Shown one piece after another: positions 1 to 8,908 of a DNA stretch of 64,000 nt (positions within the stretch are counted from its first letter, which is position 1; each line of letters begins with the position of its first letter). The notes beneath the pieces were generated by a model. That model did no database searches. It was given only the letters and a program-made list of their open reading frames with translations, and was not told the DNA's origin. A program made the position numbers and the translations under genes. Location: NCBI RefSeq assembly GCF_900176285.1, contig NZ_FWXF01000003.1, positions 180,027 to 244,026 on the forward strand, read 5' to 3'. The DNA comes from Desulfacinum hydrothermale DSM 13146 (GTDB taxonomy: Bacteria > Desulfobacterota > Syntrophobacteria > Syntrophobacterales > DSM-9756).

Positions 1-1
1 C

Positions 2-52
2 CTGGAGGCCTTGGTGATCCAAAAGGAAGCACCCTCCGGCGAGTCCCCGTAG
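2..52 (+). CDS. C-terminal end of an unidentified protein (partial)
   Basis: The first 51 bases read as an open frame ending LEALVIQKEAPSGESP followed by TAG. Codon use (GAG, CTG, GCC, GTG) matches the neighbouring genes. The fragment is too short to identify, and it may be a chance frame. Confidence 0.3.
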   Translation: MEALVIQKEAPSGESP

Positions 53-194
53 CATCCAGCCTTTGCATGCGTCCTGGGACCACCATGGCCACCAGGAGAT
101 GGATCACGGGCCGAGGACGCCAAGCGGCGCAAGCCTCACACCTTCCTCACCCATCCCGCAGTGGGCCCGGCGGTGACTGTCTCTTTGAGGAACC

Positions 195-1322
195 TCATCG
201 GGGCGGAATCTGCCCCGTCGATCCACGGAGACGGCCCAGGATGGAATGGGCGAAGCGGGCTTCCTCGTCGCCGTAGAACTTGATGTAGTGCTGGGCCGAG
301 GCCTTGGCGAATCCCCGGTACGACTTGTGCTCCCCGCCGAATCCGGGATCGAATACCTGGATGCCCTCTTCAATGGCATAACGGATGGGTTGATAGTAAC
401 AGGTGGCAAAATGCAGAAAGGGAACGGAACTAAACGTTCCCCAATAACGACCGTAGAGAAAGTCCTTTTTGCGATAAAAGACGGCCAATGCCAGGAGATC
501 CCCATCGCGTCGGGCCGCACAGAATAGGGTGCGATGCCGAAATCTTTCTCCCAGTAGGTGAAAAAACCTTCGGTTCAGGAAGGGCGGGATATCCCGGCCC
601 ATGTATTTGCGCCACGTATGGATATAGAAATCGTACATCCTGTCGTAGAATGCGTCCGGGGCATGGTCCCCTTGCAGGATCTCAATCCCGACGCCCTGGG
701 CCTTGATGTCTCTCAATTCCCGCCGAATCTTGTGCCTTCGGCTGGACCGAAACGATTGAAGAAAGTCGTCGAAGGATCCATACCCCCGATTGGTCCACAG
801 ACAGTATTCACTCCGAATCCCCACATAACCCTTTTCCAGCAATACGTCATGAACTCCCGGAGCCGAATCCACGAAGAAATAGATCCGTGAGGTGGCAAGG
901 CTGTTGGTATCACAGAGAAAATCGATGTAATCGCTCAGCACCGCATAGAGGCGCCTGGGATCCTGGCTCCTGCCGTAGAGCACCTTGTAGGCGGGCACGG
1001 GAGTCAGCGGCACGGTGGCCATGAGCCCAACGTGGTAGGGGTGACCCGTCAATTCCCCCAAAAACCGCAGCAGGCCTCCGTCGCCGAATTCCACCCAGGG
1101 CCGCAGCCGCTCGTACATCGGGGCGATGGCGATCAGGTCCCGCCCTTCGTAGATCAACACATGCCGCGGACGAAAGCCCCTCTCTTCCGTCAACACACCG
1201 GATTTTTCCAAACAATAGAGATACTCCCACTCCATCATGGGAGGCGCATTCCAGCACAGCCGGTTCCATAGGTCCGGGTCCACACGATCCACCCCGGAGA
1301 CGATCTCAAAACGTACCGCCAT
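195..1322 (-). CDS. FemAB/GNAT-like N-acyltransferase family protein
   Basis: A 375-residue protein resembling the FemAB-like/GNAT family (the DUF482-type 'peptidogalycan biosynthesis' proteins). Such proteins are cytoplasmic acyl- or aminoacyl-transferases; the substrate here is unknown. Family-like features are the basic patch RSSRRHKIRRE near the middle and a C-terminal half of the type LFCAARRDGDLLALAVFYRKKD, followed by a FDPGFGGEHKSYRGF segment near the end. An upstream in-frame ATG exists at 1382, but AAAGG lies six bases before the ATG at 1322, so the shorter start is preferred. The gene diverges from the peptidase at 1715. Family assignment is fairly sure; function is not. Confidence 0.75.
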   Translation of the reverse strand: MAVRFEIVSGVDRVDPDLWNRLCWNAPPMMEWEYLYCLEKSGVLTEERGFRPRHVLIYEGRDLIAIAPMYERLRPWVEFGDGGLLRFLGELTGHPYHVGLMATVPLTPVPAYKVLYGRSQDPRRLYAVLSDYIDFLCDTNSLATSRIYFFVDSAPGVHDVLLEKGYVGIRSEYCLWTNRGYGSFDDFLQSFRSSRRHKIRRELRDIKAQGVGIEILQGDHAPDAFYDRMYDFYIHTWRKYMGRDIPPFLNRRFFHLLGERFRHRTLFCAARRDGDLLALAVFYRKKDFLYGRYWGTFSSVPFLHFATCYYQPIRYAIEEGIQVFDPGFGGEHKSYRGFAKASAQHYIKFYGDEEARFAHSILGRLRGSTGQIPPR

Positions 1323-1382
1323 GGTCATCCTTTCGCTGAAAACCTTCTCTTGAAGCTGGACCGATCCTAAAGCACCCGCCAC

Positions 1383-1714
1383 GTCCGGTCAACGCGTGGG
1401 TGCCCGTTTGTCCCATGCAAAGGGGCGCGCCAAGGCACTAAGGAATCACACGAGGGGCGACCATGGGGTGGCAGCTGGATTGCCGCCGATCCCAATCGCA
1501 TCCCAAGTTCCCCGGACAGGCGCCCAAAGCGCTTTGCTATCATTGCAGCGGGCAGCCGATCCCCGCGGCCACGGAGGAAATGGAAATGCACCTGCACCTT
1601 GGGGCGGAGAGCCATTTTCGGACAAGCTCCTAGGAACGAACCACAAAAGGGAGTATGCTAGGGGCGTCAGGATAGAGCCGTAGCCGGAAAGATCTTCACA
1701 AAGGAGCAGCCTTC
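1383..1714. other. Divergent intergenic region with a transposon-end-like motif
   Basis: 332 bases between divergent genes, so promoters for both should lie here; none could be assigned with confidence. At 1611-1634 the minus strand reads CCTAGGAGCTTGTCCGA followed by AAATGGC. This matches the sequence at 63671-63689, upstream of the transposase, and the ends of the dispersed MITE-like repeats. It is probably a solo element end. Confidence 0.4.
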
Positions 1715-3094
1715 ATGAATTTGAACGATATTTTCGAAAAGATCGATTCCAATCACGAACGATACGTGCAGGAGCTGGTGGAACTCCTTTCCATTCCCAG
1801 CGTCAGCACCTATTCCCATCACAAGGGCGATGTACAGCGGGCCGGCGAATGGATCGCGGCCATGTGCCAGCGGCTCGGTTTGGATGCCCGGCTCTACCCC
1901 ACCGACGGCCACCCGGTAATCTTGGCCTCCCACTGTCCCCATGCGGACCGCCCCACCCTTTTGATCTACGGGCACTACGACGTGCAACCCCCGGAACCCG
2001 TGGATGAATGGGTCACGCCTCCCTTCAGCCCCACCGTTCGGGATGGATTCGTCTATGCCCGCGGGGCCAGCGACGACAAAGGGCAAGTCTTCACCTACCT
2101 CAAGGCCATCGAAGCGTTGATGGCCGTCCGAGGAGAACTGCCGATCAATGTGAAGCTCCTGGTGGAAGGCGAGGAGGAGATCGGCAGTCCCCATCTGGGA
2201 GCCTTCCTAGGCCAACACAAGAAACTGCTGCAAGCCGACGCCATCGCCATCTCCGACGGCGCCCAGTTTGCCCCGGACGTGCCCGCCATCACCTACGGCC
2301 TTCGCGGTTTGGCCTATATGCAGTTGGATGTGACAGGTCCCCGGGTGGACCTCCATTCGGGAAGCTTCGGCGGCCTGGTCATGAATCCCATTCAGGCCCT
2401 ATCCACCATCCTGTGCAGTTTGAAGACGGACGGAGACCGCGTGGCCATCGACGGCTTCTACGATCAGGTGGTGGACTTGGCCCAGTGGGAACGGAAAGCG
2501 ATGGCCGAGCTTCCTCTGGATGTGGACCAGCTCCAGGAATATCTGGGCGTGGAAGATCTTTACGGGGAAGACGGATACTCCCCGCTGGAACGCAAGACAG
2601 CGCGACCCACCCTGGACATCAACGGGGTGTGGGGGGGCTTTGCGGGCGAAGGGGCCAAGACGGTGATCCCATCCAAGGCGGGAGCCAAGGTGAGCATGCG
2701 GCTGGTGCCCAATCAGGATCCGGACAGAATCGCCGAACTGTTTCGGGCCCATGTGGCCAAGGTGTGCCCAGCCGGCGTGCAGGTGAAAGTCACCCACCTG
2801 CACAGCGCCAAGCCCGTGCTGGTTTCCAGGGATCTTGCCCAAGTGCAGGCTGCCGCCCGGGCCATTCGCACGGGGTTCGGCAAAGACCCGGTCTTCATCC
2901 GCGAGGGGGGATCCATCCCCATCGTCAACCTGTTCAAGGAAGAATTGGGCTTGGAGGCCATTTTGCTCTTGGGATGGGGACGCCCCGACGACGGAGCCCA
3001 TTCACCCAATGAAAGGTTTTCCTTGGAAGACTTCAGGAAGGGGATCCGTTCCGCCGTGGCCCTTTTCCATGAGCTGGCCGGGGAGCAACCGTAA
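1715..3094 (+). CDS. M20/M28-family metallopeptidase (dipeptidase, carnosinase-like)
   Basis: A 459-residue zinc dipeptidase of the M20 family (CNDP/PepV-like), expected to be cytosolic and to cleave dipeptides or related amides. The metal site is complete: GHYDVQ (His87, with catalytic Asp89), RGASDDKG (bridging Asp near 120), VEGEEEIGS (catalytic Glu and metal Glu near 154-155), a following SDG, and the C-terminal His in DDGAHSPNER. Length is normal for the family. AAGGAG sits about eight bases before the ATG. It is followed by 160 bases without an obvious terminator, then convergent genes. Substrate specificity cannot be read from sequence. Confidence 0.9.
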   Translation: MNLNDIFEKIDSNHERYVQELVELLSIPSVSTYSHHKGDVQRAGEWIAAMCQRLGLDARLYPTDGHPVILASHCPHADRPTLLIYGHYDVQPPEPVDEWVTPPFSPTVRDGFVYARGASDDKGQVFTYLKAIEALMAVRGELPINVKLLVEGEEEIGSPHLGAFLGQHKKLLQADAIAISDGAQFAPDVPAITYGLRGLAYMQLDVTGPRVDLHSGSFGGLVMNPIQALSTILCSLKTDGDRVAIDGFYDQVVDLAQWERKAMAELPLDVDQLQEYLGVEDLYGEDGYSPLERKTARPTLDINGVWGGFAGEGAKTVIPSKAGAKVSMRLVPNQDPDRIAELFRAHVAKVCPAGVQVKVTHLHSAKPVLVSRDLAQVQAAARAIRTGFGKDPVFIREGGSIPIVNLFKEELGLEAILLLGWGRPDDGAHSPNERFSLEDFRKGIRSAVALFHELAGEQP

Positions 3095-3254
3095 GGGAGA
3101 ACGGCAAGGGGCTTGCCGCTTATGGCCGGGGGGCTTCCGCGCCTTTCTTCTTCACGTTCACACGCTCTGGCGGCAGGCCAGCCGGCCAAATAGGCGCCCC
3201 GGATGGAGACGAGGGCAGGGTTGGGGAAAAGGCGGTGAGAAAAGAGCGCGGTCT

Positions 3255-3572
3255 TCAATGGGGGCTGCCGTTGAACAGGCTCAGGGGCTTCTCGCTTCCG
3301 TATGTCATTCGAATCTCTTCCAATAATTGGTTGGTGGCCTGTTCAATGCGGAAGATGTCGTTCTCGTCCACCGTATCGTCCGATACATGCCGCAGGGATT
3401 CCTTCAAGCGCTGAAACTGCTGAATGATTTCCGGGCGAATCTTGCCCTCGCCCAGTTTGTGATCCAGCTCCAGGATCGTGGTCACGCAGCTTTCGATACG
3501 CGCCCGAAAGTGTTTGGAGCGTCCGTCCTTCTTGCTCCGCTTGAAGAGTTTCTTCCACTTTGGCCCGATCAG
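3255..3572 (-). CDS. Small basic hypothetical protein, possible CTG start
   Basis: The obvious start is GTG at 3485 (76 aa), but the frame stays open upstream to a CTG at 3572, giving 105 aa. That CTG overlaps the TGA stop of the upstream gene (bases 3569-3571) and lies five bases after AAAGGGGG, an arrangement expected for translational coupling. The extra N-terminus (IGPKWKKLFKRSKKDGRSKHF) is strongly basic; the rest is helical and acidic. No domain is recognised. It is probably co-transcribed with the zinc-ribbon/receiver protein. Either start is possible, and use of a CTG codon is inferred. Confidence 0.6.
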   Translation of the reverse strand: MIGPKWKKLFKRSKKDGRSKHFRARIESCVTTILELDHKLGEGKIRPEIIQQFQRLKESLRHVSDDTVDENDIFRIEQATNQLLEEIRMTYGSEKPLSLFNGSPH

Positions 3573-4258
3573 ATCTGCCCCCTTTCGTTCAGCGCGTCCT
3601 GAAACACGCGGTAAAATTTCTTCTTGCTCTTGAGCTCCCGCTCCAGGAGCATCTTGCCCCTTTCCAGATCGTTGGGATGAATGACCAGATCCACCTGCCT
3701 GCGAAAGGCGGCAAAGGAGTCCATGCTCCGTTCATGCTCCGTGAGCAGGCAGAAGAAGGATTCTCTTTTCTGAGCCATGGAAAGATGTTGCACAAACCCC
3801 AGCAGCACGCGGGCTCGGTCGTCCGCTCCGGTGGGTTCCTCCAGGATCACCAAATCGTAGCCGCCATGGCGTAGGCGGCGAACCGCCCGGTCCGGATCCG
3901 GTTCCGTAATGGGCCCAAATCCCATCTCCGAAACGAGCTGTTCCAGCTTCCCCGCCCGATCCGAATCTCCGGTGCAGATAAGCGCGGTCCTGCCTCCCTC
4001 GTGGAGAGCATCCAGGAACAGATCTTCGTCCAGGTCCTCCGGCTCCAGGGCCTGCGGAGGCACCTCCAAGGGGGCCCGTTCCTGGGACTTGGAAGATTTC
4101 ACCAGATTGGCATGCTGGCATCTGGGGCAGACGACCCGCACCGCTTTGCCCGCCGGTATCTTTTCATCCGGCACATTGATCGAGGACTTACATCCTTCGC
4201 ACGTGATCTTCACCATCACCTCGACGTTCGGATTCGGAATGTACCATCGCTTAGCCAA
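3569..4258 (-). CDS. Zinc-ribbon plus receiver-like domain protein
   Basis: A 229-residue protein with two parts. Residues 15-55 form an MJ0042-type zinc ribbon: VKITCEGCKSSINVPDEKIP, then VVCPRCQHANL (two CxxC pairs). After a proline/acid-rich linker, residues 90-215 have the alternating strand/helix pattern of a CheY-like receiver, but the phosphoacceptor position reads LVILEEPTG, without the usual Asp, so phosphorylation is doubtful. It likely has a regulatory or scaffolding role. The next gene (3255-3572) overlaps its stop codon, indicating an operon. The domain reading is by eye. Confidence 0.65.
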   Translation of the reverse strand: MAKRWYIPNPNVEVMVKITCEGCKSSINVPDEKIPAGKAVRVVCPRCQHANLVKSSKSQERAPLEVPPQALEPEDLDEDLFLDALHEGGRTALICTGDSDRAGKLEQLVSEMGFGPITEPDPDRAVRRLRHGGYDLVILEEPTGADDRARVLLGFVQHLSMAQKRESFFCLLTEHERSMDSFAAFRRQVDLVIHPNDLERGKMLLERELKSKKKFYRVFQDALNERGQI

Positions 4259-4325
4259 AGGATGCGCTTTTGGGTTGTTTTATGCCAAGAAGTCCACCAA
4301 GGTCAATACGTGCAGCGCGACGCCC

Positions 4326-4928
4326 TCAGCCAAGGCCATTGAAACCTTCGCGGGTCAGCAACCCGTAGGCATGGGGAGGGCCAACCTCTTGCCTGAGCCA
4401 GGTCAGGTTGTGCAGGATCAGGCGCATCTCCTGGAGCATCTCCTGGGCGGACGGATTTCGGCGTGCCATCCTTTTCAGGCGAGCTTCCTGCACCCTTCTT
4501 CGCGGAAACATCCACGCATCCAGGATGGGCTCCCACGTGAGCCCCGTCTCCGACCATGAGACAGCACACGCGCTCAGACCGTCACGTTCCCCGCCCACAT
4601 CCCATCCGGCCAGAACAACGATCAAGGGGCCGTTCACCTCTTCTTCGCGTCGGAACACCTCCCCGCCCTGTGCCGCCTCAAGCAGTGCGGCGCCCACCAC
4701 ATCTTTCAGGCCTTGCACGTCCTGCCCACGGGCCCCTTCAACCCGCCTCCTCACACGCCCCACCGCCATCGGCCCCCCGGCCACCAACAGCACGCCGTGC
4801 GTCCCCAGCGGATAGAGTCTCCGGACGGCCACCACCTCCTTTTGGCCATCTTGGTGGACCCTCACGGCGCGACCGTCGGCGGCCAACGCCATGCCATTCC
4901 AGCCCACAGAAACGATCAATTGTCCCAT
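4326..4928 (-). CDS. Proteasome/HslV-fold-like protein without N-terminal nucleophile
   Basis: A 200-residue protein whose first half follows the proteasome-beta/HslV pattern: a strand LIVSVGWNG, then MALAADGRAV (compare V-LAAD-RA of proteasome subunits), then a strand-turn-strand reading PLGTHGVLLVAGGPMAVGRV. A second pair of strands is GPLIVVLAGWD and LSACAVSW. The N-terminal Thr/Ser/Cys needed for Ntn-hydrolase catalysis is absent; the protein begins MGQLIV. It may therefore be a non-catalytic relative, or one needing processing that is not visible. The upstream in-frame extension to 5102 has no coding look. Function unknown; fold assignment moderate. Confidence 0.6.
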   Translation of the reverse strand: MGQLIVSVGWNGMALAADGRAVRVHQDGQKEVVAVRRLYPLGTHGVLLVAGGPMAVGRVRRRVEGARGQDVQGLKDVVGAALLEAAQGGEVFRREEEVNGPLIVVLAGWDVGGERDGLSACAVSWSETGLTWEPILDAWMFPRRRVQEARLKRMARRNPSAQEMLQEMRLILHNLTWLRQEVGPPHAYGLLTREGFNGLG

Positions 4929-5349
4929 GGCCCGTCCACCCGCTGATACATTCGCAAAAAGCGTGGGTACAGGAAGTGGCGGACAGCACCCGCCGCCCCG
5001 TGCCACCTCCGAACTTCTAACGCAGACCCAAAGGACCGGGCCACGAAAAAACGCCCGTCCCCCGCGTTCTCGGACAAGTTGCCCGGCCGCGGTGGCCGCC
5101 ATAACCCTTTATCTCAAACCGGACAGCCTTCGAGTCCATCGATGGGGCCCCCTTCATGACCGATCGGAAGATCCGCCGCGGCACTTCGGGCTGCTGAAAG
5201 CGGCGGACATCGAGCGCGGCATGGCCCCGAAGGTAGCGGGCAAGGTCCCCTTCTCCTCCACGGCGGATCTGGCCCGGAAGGTAAGGCAGATCCTGGACGC
5301 ATCAAAAGATACCGGCGCGTGCATCCACCATCTACGGCCCGGGCACAAC
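4929..5349. other. Gene-poor interval
   Basis: About 420 bases with several overlapping open frames on both strands, none with a ribosome-binding site and family-like sequence. A plus-strand stretch near 5220-5330 has protein-like composition and could be an eroded gene end. Nothing is supportable. Confidence 0.4.
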
Positions 5350-5382
5350 AAAAAAGCCGCCCCGTTTCAGGGCGGCTTTTTT
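5350..5382 (-). terminator. Symmetric Rho-independent terminator after tRNA-Pro
   Basis: GCCGCCC (5356-5362) pairs with GGGCGGC (5370-5376) around a 7-base loop. Six A residues precede and six T residues follow on the plus strand, so it can work in both directions. It lies just 3' of the minus-strand tRNA. Confidence 0.85.
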
Positions 5383-5391
5383 CCCATTCTC

Positions 5392-5468
5392 TGGTCGGGA
5401 CGACTGGATTTGAACCAGCGACCTCTGCGTCCCGAACGCAGCGCTCTACCAAACTGAGCCACGTCCCG
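5392..5468 (-). tRNA. tRNA-Pro (anticodon CGG)
   Basis: A 77-nt cloverleaf: acceptor CGGGACG/CGTCCCG, D-arm GCTC/GAGC, anticodon stem CTGCG/CGCAG with loop TTCGGGA (anticodon CGG), a T-arm containing GGTTCAAATCC, discriminator A and encoded CCA. It decodes CCG. A promoter lies upstream (5481-5509) and a terminator follows. Confidence 0.95.
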
Positions 5469-5480
5469 ACCGACGGAGCC

Positions 5481-5509
5481 CTTCTAGCAAAAAAGCTTTC
5501 GCCTGTCCA
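5481..5509 (-). promoter_or_regulatory. Sigma-70-type promoter of tRNA-Pro
   Basis: On the minus strand, a -35 box TGGACA (5504-5509) and a -10 box TAGAAG (5481-5486) are separated by 17 bases, about 12 bases before the tRNA 5' end. Confidence 0.6.
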
Positions 5510-5764
5510 GTCTTTTCGCCCCTGCCTTCAAACCCACCTTCAGGCCGCCTCCGCTCACGCTAAACGCCCGCAGCTGCTCCCGGGTCGGTCGCCCTTCTCG
5601 GATTGGCACCGAAGTGTTATAGGATCGTGGTCGAGAAGCCACCCGACGGCCCGACGGGAAAGGCCGTGAGGAAACGGCGCGGGGGCCTTCTTCATCCTGG
5701 CACAACGGCGTGGCACGGGAACCAAGATGCCCACCCGGTCTGTAGAAATGAAGTTTCGGATCTC

Positions 5765-7699
5765 ATGAAAGTGAAGCAGGAAGAGGAAATCGAAAGTACC
5801 CGGAAAGAGCCTCGGACCCTGGAGTCGGAACACCGCGGGGAGGACGACAGCCCGGAACAGCCCCTCCAGGTGGACCTTGAGACCTTTCCCCATCTGCCCG
5901 GTGTCTACCTTTTCAAGGCCTCCACCGGACAGGTGCTCTACGTGGGCAAGGCCCGCGACCTGCGCAAGCGCGTGGCCAGCTACTTCCGCCCCCAACACTC
6001 CCTGCCCCTCAAGACCCAGGCCCTGGTGCGCCGGGCCTCCCGGCTGGACTTCGTGGTGACCCGAACGGAAAAGGAGGCCCTCCTTCTGGAGTCCAGCCTC
6101 ATCAAGCGGCACCGGCCCCGTTACAACGTGATCCTTCGGGACGACAAGAATTATCCCGCCCTGAAGATCGACCTTCGGGAGCCCTTTCCCAGGCTTCAAA
6201 TCGTGCGCCGCTTTCAGAAGGATGGAGCTCTCTATTTCGGCCCCTACCACTCCGCCCATTCCCTGCGGGAGACTCTCAAGGTGCTCAACCGCATCTTTCC
6301 TCTGCGTCAGTGCAAGTCCAAGAAGCTCCTGGCCAGAAAACGGCCGTGTCTCAACTATTCTCTCGGGCGATGCCTGGGAGCCTGCGCGGGAAAGGTCACG
6401 GAACAGGAATACCGGCGGATGGTGGACGAGGTGATCCTCTTCCTGCGGGGAAAGACGGATCGGCTGCAGAAACAGATCCGCAAAAGCATGCAGGAAGCCG
6501 CCGAGGCCCTGGACTTTGAGCGCGCCGCTCTCTACAGGGATCGCCTCCAGGCGGTGGAAGAGATGCTGGAGGCCCAAGTGGTGGTCTCCGAGCGCATGGT
6601 GGACCAAGACGTGCTGGGGCTTCACCTTCAGAACGATTCCGCCCACATAGCCGTTCTCTTCGTCCGTCATGGAGCCATCGTGGGACAGCGGGATTATTCC
6701 TTCCGACAGGTGGAGGAACAGCCGGAAGAACTTCTGGAAACCTTTCTTCAGCAGTTCTACGCCGAGGGAAGACTCATCCCCCGCGAGATCCTGGTTCCGT
6801 CCCTGCCCGCCGGACATCAGGTCCTGAGCGAATGGCTCTCAGATCTTTCGGGCCGCAAGGTTCGGATCTGGGCGGCTCAACGGGGAAGCCGCCGCGCCCT
6901 CTTGGACCTGGCCCAGCGCAACGCCATGGAGCGGGCCAAGGCCCGCACGGCCGCACCCGAAGCCGCCCACGCCCTGCTCACACGCCTTCAGGCCCGCCTT
7001 CATCTGCCCCGCATCCCCCACACCATCGCTTGCGTGGACATCTCGAACCTCCAGGGACGCCACGCCGTGGGATCGGTGGTGGTCTTCTTCAAGGGGCAAC
7101 CGCGCTACGCAGACTATCGCCGGTTCCGGATCCGGACCAAGACGGAACCGGATGATCCGGCCATGATGGCCGAAACGGTGGAGCGCCTCCTGGAAAAGGA
7201 AAGAGCGCTGGCCCGGCGCCTGGATCTGCTCTTGCTCGACGGCGGCAAGAGCCAGCTCAATCGAATCCTGGCCCTTCTGGATGAAAAGGGCTGGAGGGAG
7301 CAACTCCCCGTGGCGGCCTTTGCCAAGGAAAGGCAGAAGGACCTGGGCCAAGAGGGCCGAGGCCTCTACGAAAAGGTTTACCTGCCGGGGAGAAAAGACC
7401 CCCTCTTCTTGACCCGCCATCCGGAGGTGCTCCATCTCCTGCAAAGGATCCGCGACGAGGCGCACCGCTACGCCATCTCCGGCTATCAGCGGCGCCACCA
7501 AAAGGAGCTCCTCTCCTCCGAGTTGGACCAGATCCCCGGCGTGGGCCCCAAGCGAAGGCAGACCCTGCTCAAGCACTTCGGCGATGTGGAAGCCATTCGC
7601 CGTGCGGGATTGGAAGAACTGGCCCGGGTGCCCGGCATGCCGCGCCGCCTGGCGGAAAGGATCCACGGCCACTTCCACGGAGCCGGAAAAGCCCCCTGA
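5765..7699 (+). CDS. uvrC: UvrABC excinuclease subunit C
   Basis: A 644-residue UvrC, the dual-incision nuclease of nucleotide excision repair. In order: a GIY-YIG domain (GVYLFKA near 46, VLYVGKARDLRKRV near 57-70); a Cys-bearing region (LRQCKSKK, RPCLNYSLGRCLGAC); a UVR motif (FERAALYRDRLQAVEEM); the RNase H-like nuclease half (CVDISNLQG, LLLDGGKSQLN); and C-terminal helix-hairpin-helix repeats (IPGVGPKRRQTLLKHFG, VPGMPRRLAERI). The start chosen is ATG 5765; an unusually acidic leader of about 40 residues precedes the GIY motif, so the true start may be further in. The stop abuts a MITE-like repeat. Confidence 0.93.
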   Translation: MKVKQEEEIESTRKEPRTLESEHRGEDDSPEQPLQVDLETFPHLPGVYLFKASTGQVLYVGKARDLRKRVASYFRPQHSLPLKTQALVRRASRLDFVVTRTEKEALLLESSLIKRHRPRYNVILRDDKNYPALKIDLREPFPRLQIVRRFQKDGALYFGPYHSAHSLRETLKVLNRIFPLRQCKSKKLLARKRPCLNYSLGRCLGACAGKVTEQEYRRMVDEVILFLRGKTDRLQKQIRKSMQEAAEALDFERAALYRDRLQAVEEMLEAQVVVSERMVDQDVLGLHLQNDSAHIAVLFVRHGAIVGQRDYSFRQVEEQPEELLETFLQQFYAEGRLIPREILVPSLPAGHQVLSEWLSDLSGRKVRIWAAQRGSRRALLDLAQRNAMERAKARTAAPEAAHALLTRLQARLHLPRIPHTIACVDISNLQGRHAVGSVVVFFKGQPRYADYRRFRIRTKTEPDDPAMMAETVERLLEKERALARRLDLLLLDGGKSQLNRILALLDEKGWREQLPVAAFAKERQKDLGQEGRGLYEKVYLPGRKDPLFLTRHPEVLHLLQRIRDEAHRYAISGYQRRHQKELLSSELDQIPGVGPKRRQTLLKHFGDVEAIRRAGLEELARVPGMPRRLAERIHGHFHGAGKAP

Positions 7700-7700
7700 G

Positions 7701-7902
7701 GAGCGTGTCCGAAAATGGCCTTTCGCCTTTTTGTGGCTTTCTGACCAGTTGAAATTTCACTGGCCCCGTGGTGCTTTTTGAATCCTCAGACAGCCTTGGT
7801 GGGGCGGGTTCCGAACCCGCCCCACCAAGGCTCAAAAAACATCACTTGGCACAGTTGCATCGCATTTGTCAGAAAGGCCAAGGGGCCATTGTCAGACACC
7901 CT
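7701..7902. repeat. MITE-like repeat, complete imperfect-palindrome copy
   Basis: A ~200-bp element. The left arm starts GAGCGTGTCCGAAAATGGCC. The centre is a near-perfect 41-base palindrome (7792-7832) built on GGGGCGGGTTC. The right arm is the reverse complement of the arm seen in other copies and ends in GTCAGACACC. It lies directly downstream of uvrC and of the convergent DUF721 gene, and may end transcription from both sides. Related copies are at 13583, 16154, 19748, 28697 and 56467. Confidence 0.75.
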
Positions 7903-7979
7903 TCGGAGGTGAAGAGTCGCTGGGTGGCAAGCCTGGACGACGCTCTTTTCATGAGCGCCTGCGGCCTTGGAACGGTTCG

Positions 7980-8525
7980 TCACGTCTTGGCGGAGTCGGC
8001 CTCGGCGGGGGTGAGCCGGAGCAAGCGCTCGCCCATCTTTTTCAGTTCCGGGTCTGAAAGCGATGCCAGCAGTTTCTTTTCCTCAGGGGTCAGGGGACGC
8101 AACGTGGGCTTTTTCCGTCTGCGGGGCACCTTCTTCGACTTGATCTTCTGAAGACGCCGATAGTTCGCGTCCAGCTCGGGATTCAGCTCTTCCACCTCGC
8201 CCACTCGCACCGCGATCTGCCGGACCACCTCCTTTTTCCACAAGGCGTTGATTCTTTCGCGCAGAGCCTCCTTATTGATTTCCAGGTGGTGCTTCCACAC
8301 ACCGTCCCGGGCCACGATCACGAGGCGTCCATTCTTGAGGGATCGTGGCACCGTGTGCCGGGCCACGTGCTCCCCCACCAGATCTTTCCAGTCGCCCAGT
8401 GGATTTGAAGCGAAGGACGGATGGCGCGCAAGGACTTCCTTAACGAATGCGCGAAGGGGCTCCGCTTGGATCTTGGCCCTCGACGCCCGTTCCTCTTCCG
8501 GAGATCTCCAATCCATCTCTTCCAT
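7980..8525 (-). CDS. DUF721 (DciA-like) nucleic-acid-associated protein
   Basis: A 181-residue protein with a DUF721-type core: LGDWKDLVGEHVARHTVPRSLKNGRLVIVARDGVWKHHLEINKEALRERIN. The family includes DciA, a helicase-loading factor, but many members are uncharacterised. The C-terminal 70 residues are basic and low-complexity (KSKKVPRRRKKPTLRP), suggesting nucleic-acid binding. The start is ATG 8525, preceded by GGAAGAGGC; an upstream in-frame ATG at 8609 lacks a ribosome-binding site. It is convergent with uvrC across a MITE-like repeat. Confidence 0.75.
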   Translation of the reverse strand: MEEMDWRSPEEERASRAKIQAEPLRAFVKEVLARHPSFASNPLGDWKDLVGEHVARHTVPRSLKNGRLVIVARDGVWKHHLEINKEALRERINALWKKEVVRQIAVRVGEVEELNPELDANYRRLQKIKSKKVPRRRKKPTLRPLTPEEKKLLASLSDPELKKMGERLLRLTPAEADSAKT

Positions 8526-8859
8526 GCCTCTTCCAGGTATCCCCCACGCACAGCGCCGGAAAAGGGGATCCTGGGGCGGCCCCCATGTCAGGACCACTTT
8601 TGCTTGCATTCACACCATCATAAGATGCCTGCCATTGCCCCTGCAGCCTGCTTCAACCCAGAATGCTCACAATATACCTCAGCCGGTCCCTTAGCGCCCA
8701 GCCCCTGACGTGGCCTCCCCCTGTCGCAGACCCACAAACGCCCCCAGGGATCGGTGCGCCGGTGGCATCCTGCGTTGTGCGGGTCCAGGTGTTGGCACAT
8801 GGGGCTTTTGCCCAGGAAACGATGGATGGCGCTCAGCCTTGGACATCTTCCCGCCGCGA

Positions 8860-8888
8860 TTGACACCACCCCCAGGCTGTGCTATGGA
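8860..8888 (+). promoter_or_regulatory. Sigma-70 promoter of tRNA-Arg
   Basis: A perfect -35 box TTGACA (8860-8865), a 17-base spacer and a -10 box TATGGA (8883-8888), 20 bases before the tRNA. The remaining 8526-8859 interval shows nothing supportable. Confidence 0.7.
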
Positions 8889-8908
8889 CGGTCTGCTTTT
8901 CAACTCCC

